A stretch of DNA of 64,000 nucleotides from the NCBI GenBank assembly GCA_025558095.1, contig JAIVFI010000016.1:62001-126000 (forward strand), given 5' to 3'. A program made the position numbers and the translations under genes. Below are positions 58,433 to 64,000 of this stretch, piece by piece. This DNA comes from Hyaloraphidium curvatum. Its lineage: Eukaryota; Monoblepharomycota; Hyaloraphidiomycetes; Hyaloraphidiales; Hyaloraphidiaceae. The notes under the pieces are model-generated. The model ran no database searches. It saw only the letters and a program-made list of their open reading frames with translations, and was not told the DNA's origin. Position 1 is the stretch's first letter; every line of letters starts with the position of its first letter.

Positions 58433-59332
58433 CCGTACACTTAGAAATCCCCCTACGCCCCAAGAATCAGCTCCTCATCTACATTCAAACCAAAAGCGAC
58501 CGGCGCGGGGGCCGGAGCGTTGACAGCGGCGGCTTCGGTGCACAGCTGAAGCCAGTGTTGGAGTTGGGCCGCGACGCCAAGAGCCCAGGCCACCGCGATC
58601 CGTTCGCGGAAGCGCCGCACAAAACGAGAGTAAAGGCCATCGAGGTCCACGGGCTGCCCATCGCGGCCGACGATCCCGGGATACTGGATGCGCCCCATCT
58701 CCGAGGAGAAGCGCGAGAAAGTGGCAGAGACAGCGCTGTACGAATCAAAAGCAAGCACGATCAGAGGGTAGAAGTTGGCGTTGAAGACGAAACGGGAGTA
58801 GTCCTTCCTGGCGGCCTCGACCCGCCGTTCGACTGCGTGGCCCGGGACCGAGAAGACCAGGCCCGTGTGCAAATGGGCCATAGAGGTGAGGGTCTTGATC
58901 TCGAGCAACCACCGTTTCCGGGTTTCGCGGTGCGTGATGAGAACGTCGCCAAGGCGGCCAGCATCCGCAGGCGTGGGCGGGGTGACAGTCTCGTAGCCAT
59001 GCGCAAGGAGGTTTGGCGGCATGGGGTGCACGCGGAGGAGCGGGATGGAGCGAAGCGCCGCGCGGATGGCCGCGCAAATGTCGTCGTGACCAGGACTGAA
59101 GAGATCCCGGCCATAGCAGCCCGAGAACGCGTGCTCCCCGTCAGCGACATGGCCGATCGCTTGCAGCCCCGCCGGCAGGGCAAGGAAAGACCAGGGTAGT
59201 CGGCCTCGTGCAGGAGCAGGAGGCAAAGCCGGAAGCGTACAAGTAAGCGGAAAAAGTTTTTGCGAATGTGGTTGGCAAGCAGCGCGGGAGAGGCAGTCAG
59301 GAAAGCCGACAGGCCGTCCTGCGCCTGGACGA
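58367..59332 (-). mobile_element. 5'-truncated copy of the same non-LTR retrotransposon
   Basis: This ~0.96-kb copy corresponds to 35429-36354 of the full element plus the 3' tandem duplication. It retains only the C-terminal endonuclease part of ORF2 and the 3' UTR. The 5' junction is at 59332, where match to the full copy stops (CTGGACGA, then host sequence). One C is missing at about 59136 compared with 36155-36159, shifting the frame just upstream of the endonuclease knuckle, so it cannot encode a functional product. Only a few other substitutions were seen. It lies between ATG 58306 (minus) and ATG 59377 (plus), inside their shared promoter. Confidence 0.93.
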
Positions 59333-59376
59333 TCCCGGCGAGCCTTCTCCTTTGTCCGCTCTCGTTTGTTCGGGCG

Positions 59377-62300
59377 ATGTGGCCGCGGCGGTCGACGGAG
59401 GAGGGCCGGCCGAAGCCGCCGCCGGGCGCCGTGCGGGTGCTGCCCCCGGCGAGCACCGCGCCGCCCGCGTCCCCCGCGCTGCCGTACGATCGGCTGAGTC
59501 AGCCCGACCCGCCGCTCGTCGTCGACGGCCGCCCCGCCACGCTGCCGCTGCCGAGCGAGCGGGCGCGGCGGCCGTCGGCGGAGCTGTCGCGCACGTCGCC
59601 GCCGGGCGTCCCCTTGCACCTGCCCGCCTTCCCCCCCGCCGGACCCATGTCGCCCGAAGCCCTATCTGACATTTCCAGCCCGATCAGCAGCGTGGGCAGC
59701 CTGGTCGGCAGCCCGCCGGGGAGCGTCGGCAGCGTCGCAGGGTCCTACGGGGCGCCCGTGCCCGGGGGCGGCAACGGCAACCCGTTCCTGTTCGGCACGC
59801 AGCCCAGCACGCCGATGCCGCAATCCTCCTTCATGCCGCGCACGTCGTCGCTCAGGCCGGCACAGAAGACCGAGCAGCGGGCGCCGGCTGCGGCAGACAG
59901 GAGCTCCTTTGCGGTGCCGTCGCGGCGGGGCACCCAGCCGACCACCCCTCACCAGCAAGCCAACCCGGCTGTCGTCATGTCGCCCAACTCGGCGTCACCC
60001 GTCTCCCCGCTTGCCTCGCCCACGGGCCTGCGGCTGTCGGCGACGCCCCCGCCGGGCGGCCTGACTCCGCACCCGGCGCGCACCGCCTCGCTGCGCGGGC
60101 AGCGCCCCGAGGACCTGGCCGCTCCCATCGGCATTGTCGGCGTGGTCTCCCCCGCGGAAATGGCACGCGGCACGCCGACCCCGCCGCCCGTCGGCGGCGA
60201 GTACTACGACGACCCGCTGCGCCGCTCCGACACTGGGAGGTCGGACGCGGACCGCCGCTCCGTGGGCTCGGTGCTCTCGGGAACTTCGTCGACGCTCGGC
60301 GCCTCGTCGACCCTCGGCGGCGGCAACCACCTGGCGCCCGGCCGCGCGTCGCCGGACATGCTCGCCGAGCCGGCCGTGCCCGTCGCCCGCGCGCGCTCGG
60401 ACCCGGCGTTGCTGGGCTATCCGTCGCCGTCGGGGGGCGACCGCCGCTCCGTCTCTTCGCTCTCCTCCCTGCCCGCTCTGGACGAGGACGACCCCCCGCG
60501 CCCGTCCAACGCCTCGTTCATCGCCGGCCAGGAGGCCATGGCCTTTTCCAACGTCGTCTCGATCGACGCCTGGGCCTCCACGGCCGGCCGCGGCCCCGGC
60601 ATGGGCGAGCGCACCGTCTCCTCTTCCACCATCCCCCCGCGGCAGCAGACCATCCCCAGCCAGCGCCCCTCGATCCCCAGCCGCGACGTCTCGCTCCCCA
60701 AGTTCACCCCCGACGAGCTCCTCGACAAGGGCGTGCACAACCTGGACCCCGCCTTCTCCAAGCGCTTCGCCCCCGACGCCGCGCTCCTCGAATTCGCCCA
60801 GGCGCGCAAGCTGGCCTCGGCCGCCGCCGACATCTTCCGCGAGGCGCGGTGCTACATGGACGAGGGCGTCGCGCTCGCGCACCTCCCCGGCCGCGAAGCG
60901 CAGGCCTACGCGCGGCTCAAGGAGGCGTGGGACATGGCGCGGCGGTGCGTGATGCGGGCGCGCAACAGGACGCTGTGGACCGAGCTGGCCGACGCCATCA
61001 TGGAGGACTGGGAGGACGAGGCGGCGCCGCCCGAGGGGGCCGGCGGGGAGGACGAGGCGGTGACGACGACGCAGGCCAAGGCGCGGGCGCGGAGGCGCAG
61101 GGGCGAGGCGGGGGCGCTGCCCGCCGGGGCCGGGTACAGGCCCGTGAGCAAGGGCGGGCTGATGGCGCCCGACCCGGCCACGGGCCCGCCGATGGTCGCC
61201 TTCCTGCTGGACCTGATGGTGAACCTGGGCAACTGCTGCGCGCGGATGCACGGCCGCCGCGCCGAGGCGCTGGCGTGGCACGAGGGGGTGCTGGAGCTCG
61301 CGGACCGGACCGTCGCGGCGTACCCGGAGCCGGAGCCGGGGAAGGACGGCCGCGCGAGGCCGAGCCAGATCCACAGGCACCTCCTGTACTCGCGCGCCGC
61401 GGCGTGGACGCACATCGGCGCGCTGCTGACCCTCGAGGGGCGGCCGGTGGAGGCCGCGGGGTGCCACCGCCGCGCCTTGGAGCTGTGCGACGCGCTGCAG
61501 CCGCGGATCGAGGCCGCGTGCGCGCGGTACGGGAAGCAGGTCGCCGAGATGCTCGGCGGGCAGACGAGCAACCACCCGCCCCGGACGAGCTCGATCGCCG
61601 CCCCCGCGCGCTCGGCGTCGACCGCCAGCGCATCCTCCGCCTCGACGCTGGTCAACCCGCCCGCGCCGCCGTCGAGGCAGGTGCTCGAGGACCTCCGCAA
61701 CGCCGTTTTCACCTGCGCGCGGCTGCGCGCGGCGGCGCTGAGCCACCTCGCCTCGGCGCACCAGGCGTGCGGGCAGCTCCGCCTTGCGGTGCGGCTGCGG
61801 CGCGCGGCGGTGGGCGAGTTTGCGCGGTGCGGGGACGTGCTCGGGCTCGCGAGGGAGCGGGCCAACGCCGCGGGGTTGCTGGCCGAGTGGGGCCGCGCGC
61901 TGGCGCAGGCGGCGCGGGGGGAGAGCGAGGCGGCGGCGGCGGCGGGGAGGGCCGAGGCGCCCGGGAACGGGGAGGTGGCCGATGCGGCCGAGGCGGTGGT
62001 GCTGGGCGGGGGTGCGGCGCTGCTCCGGGACGCGGGGCTGTACGACCTCAAGCCGAGGGGGGCGGCGGTGTCGCAGATGCCGCCGCTGGAGCAGACCAAG
62101 ATCGTCGAGGGGGTGGGCGTGTGCGGGATGATGGCATCGATCGGTGGGTTCCTCGCGGGGGGAGCGTGCATGCATTCGGACTGACGGGGGCCTTTCAGCC
62201 TCGCTCCTGAGCACCATCTCCCTCCCCCGGCCGGCCCTCAAGTACGCCGACGCCCTCCTCTACAACTCGGCCGCCTCGGTCCGCCGTTCGCAGGCCTCGA

Positions 62301-63808
62301 CCGTGGACCTCATGGACCGCCCTCCCCAGCGGGACCCCCTGTTCCCCGTTTTGCTCCCCTCGGGCCCGCAGGTGGCCTACCTCTCCCTCCTGCAGCTCCT
62401 AGACCGGCAGCCCGGCGACGCCGGCCCGCGGGCGGACCTGGCCGGCCTGGACGGGCTCCTCCTCGCGCTGAGGCTGGCCCCCGAACGGTTCCGGAGCTTC
62501 CCCCCCGAGACGCGCGACGCGGGGCTGCGGATGCTGCAGGACGCGGTCAGGGCGATGCGGGCGAATCTGCTGGACGAGGAAGGCGGGTGGGTTCTCACGG
62601 AGTCGGGGGCGGTGCCGCGGGGCGCGGCGGCGGCGGAAAAAGCCAGGGCGCGGGCGGAGGAGCTCGCTTTGCGGGCGACGGGAAGGCTCGGCGGGGACAG
62701 GAGGGGCCTGCAGCGGCGGGTGGATGCGGGGAAGCTGCTCGCGATGCTCGAGGTGGCGCGGGCGCAGCTGATGGGTTCGGCGGGACTGTTTGCCTGGGTT
62801 GCGGACGGGGGGACGGAGCCGCAGTGGGAGCGGGATCTGCGCAGCGGATGGGCGAGGGACGGGCTCGAGGCGCTGGGTGCCGTCGTGAGCGAGGTCGTGG
62901 AGGCGGGGGAGGAGGCCAAGGCGCAGAACGGGAGGGCGAGGAGGGAGGCGGCGCTGGCGTCGGTGCTGGCGTCGCCCGTGCGCGCGGACGGGACGGTGGT
63001 GGCGCCGCCGCGATCGACGTCGCGGCGGAGGCGGCAGGGGTCATCGGACTCGGGCAAGTCGGGGCCGCCGGTTAAGCCGCCGCTCGCGGAAAGGCTGGCG
63101 GCACTGTGCCAGGAGTGGCTGCAGGATTCGATGCAGGGGCTGCCGAGCATCGCCGAGGACGAGGCGGGGACGCCGCTCAGCCCCGAGCCGTCGCCGGCTT
63201 CGGACGGGCCCTGGGCGAGGGCCGGTGTGCGCATGCCCTTCATGCCGACTACGGCGCTCGCGCGCATTCTGGAATCCGTCGCGGAGCTGGGCGCCGTTCG
63301 GTACCCCGAGAACCCGTTCGCGATGGCGTCGGCAGACCCGGCCACGACACTGGTTACGCCGCTGCCCTACGAGATCGGCGAGCTGCTGCGGCAGACGGCG
63401 CAGGCGCTCGCACTCAAGCACACGCTGGGTTCGTGCCGGGCGTGCCTCGCGGCCTTTGCCAGGCGGGTCGCGGACGGCGAGGGCTCGGCCCTGCGCCCCG
63501 TGGCTTCCCTCCGGCGCTCCTCGACGGGCGGCGCCCGGCGCTCGGACTCTGCCCGCACGCAGATCTCCCCGCCCGGCCCGCGCAACTCGTCGCTGTCGCA
63601 GGCCAACGGCCCGCCGCCCTCGGCTGGCTCGGACCCAGCGCGCGCGCCCAGCGTGCGCAGGAGCGACTCTCTGCTGGTGTCCAAACGCAGAGGGCCGTCG
63701 CAGGACGACTGGGTCGCGGGGCTGCTGGGGGAGATGGGCGGGGCGTGCCCGCACGTGGATCCGGCGGCGGCGCAGGGGTCGTCTGTGGTGAGGGAGGTGG
63801 TTGCTTGA
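59377..63808 (+). CDS. Large Ser/Pro-rich, helical-repeat (TPR-like) protein, 2 exons
   Basis: ATG 59377 opens a ~430-residue disordered region rich in Ser, Pro, Thr and Gly (SPISSVGSLVGSPPGSVGS), likely heavily phosphorylated. A helical region follows from FTPDELLDKGVHNLDPAFSK, with repeats resembling TPRs: MVAFLLDLMVNLGNCCARMH, AAAWTHIGALLTLEGRPVEA, AALSHLASAHQACGQLRLAV. Intron 62144-62198 joins MMASI to ASLLSTISLPRPALKYADAL. The second exon continues with helices and ends in another Ser/Arg-rich segment, RRSDSLLVSKRRGPSQDDW. Total about 1,458 residues. No known family was identified; a cytosolic scaffold is the simplest guess. Its start lies only 45 bp from the truncated retrotransposon. 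Confidence 0.72.
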
Positions 63809-63914
63809 GAGGAGGGAGGCAATGTGCGGGAATGACATGTAGGAAAGGACATCTACTTTGACTTGAAGACCATCTGACATGCTGCCCATCATTTTCCAAT
63901 CTGCCCCTTTTACT

Positions 63915-64000
63915 TTACGACCAGGCAGCGTTCTGGAGGACGATGCGATATCCGTCGGGGTCCTCGAAGGTCCGCCCCTCGCGGTCCCAGTACGGGTTGA
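63915..64000 (-). CDS. C-terminus of a VOC-fold (glyoxalase/bleomycin-resistance-like) protein, partial
   Basis: The last 27 residues read NPYWDREGRTFEDPDGYRIV, then LQNAAWS and a stop at 63915. The pattern NPYWD...TFEDPDGY.VVLQ is the usual final strand set of VOC-superfamily proteins, where the Glu is often a metal ligand. The gene continues beyond the window, so the reaction cannot be given. Confidence 0.75.
   Translation of the reverse strand, partial: NPYWDREGRTFEDPDGYRIVLQNAAWS

Noticed and set aside
58340-59350. Target-site duplication for the truncated retrotransposon copy
   Set aside because: Flanks (CCTTTGAACGTT on one side, TCCCGGCGAGCC on the other) do not match; the tandem duplication hides the original border.
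1-64000. CRISPR arrays, rRNA or tRNA genes
   Set aside because: No regularly spaced repeats, rRNA-like blocks or convincing tRNA T-loop and anticodon arms were seen by eye; a tRNA scan could still find one.

Overview
The window is nuclear DNA of a fungus with a very GC-rich, gene-dense genome. Genes lie 50-550 bp apart on both strands and carry many short GT-AG introns (about 42-75 nt, often starting GTGGGT or GTGAG). The gene set includes a Zn2Cys6 transcription factor, an Nsp1/Nup62 nucleoporin, an SDHAF3 assembly factor and a fungal-type amidase. Several genes look non-Dikarya: a Hedgehog-type Hint domain, cortactin-like motifs and a bacterial-type Pfk-2. I suspect an early-diverging, zoosporic-type fungus (Hyaloraphidium-like is only a guess). 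High GC leaves very long open frames antisense to most genes. I rebuilt exons by hand from splice motifs, frame and protein motifs; no transcript data were available.

Layout. 1-10.1 kb: a WD40 protein, a Zn2Cys6 regulator, a fatty-acyl reductase-like protein and an ABCG half-transporter. 10.4-15.7 kb: a secreted lyase-like protein with a basic Ser/Thr/Arg tail, then a membrane protein and an endonuclease/exonuclease/phosphatase (EEP) gene that face head to head and both lack their 5' ends. 16-24 kb: a small membrane protein, a GST, an amidase, a PfkB sugar-phosphate kinase, a METTL25-like methyltransferase and SDHAF3. 24-32.5 kb: an ankyrin-WD40 paralogue of the first gene, a one-repeat cortactin-like protein, and the nucleoporin. 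32.8-35.3 kb: two divergent secretory-pathway proteins with many cysteines.

35.4-42.4 kb: an apparently intact, young non-LTR retrotransposon with three ORFs coupled by stop/start overlaps (ATGCCTAA and ATGA) and flanked by a likely 13-bp target-site duplication. A 5'-truncated, frameshifted copy lies at 58.4-59.3 kb, in the divergent promoter of two host genes. 42.4-48.6 kb: an unknown protein, a dienelactone hydrolase-family enzyme, two small unknown proteins and a RING/TRAF/MATH protein.

48.7-55.6 kb is the most interesting locus. A large glycine-zipper-rich protein is transcribed divergently from a GBP-like GTPase that continues through a coiled coil into a Hedgehog-type Hint domain ending in the ASCYA motif and a hydrophobic tail. 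Their shared promoter holds a compact direct and inverted repeat. 56-64 kb: a small unknown protein, a TMEM135-like membrane protein, a large Ser/Pro-rich helical-repeat protein, and the C-terminus of a VOC-fold (glyoxalase-like) protein cut by the window edge.
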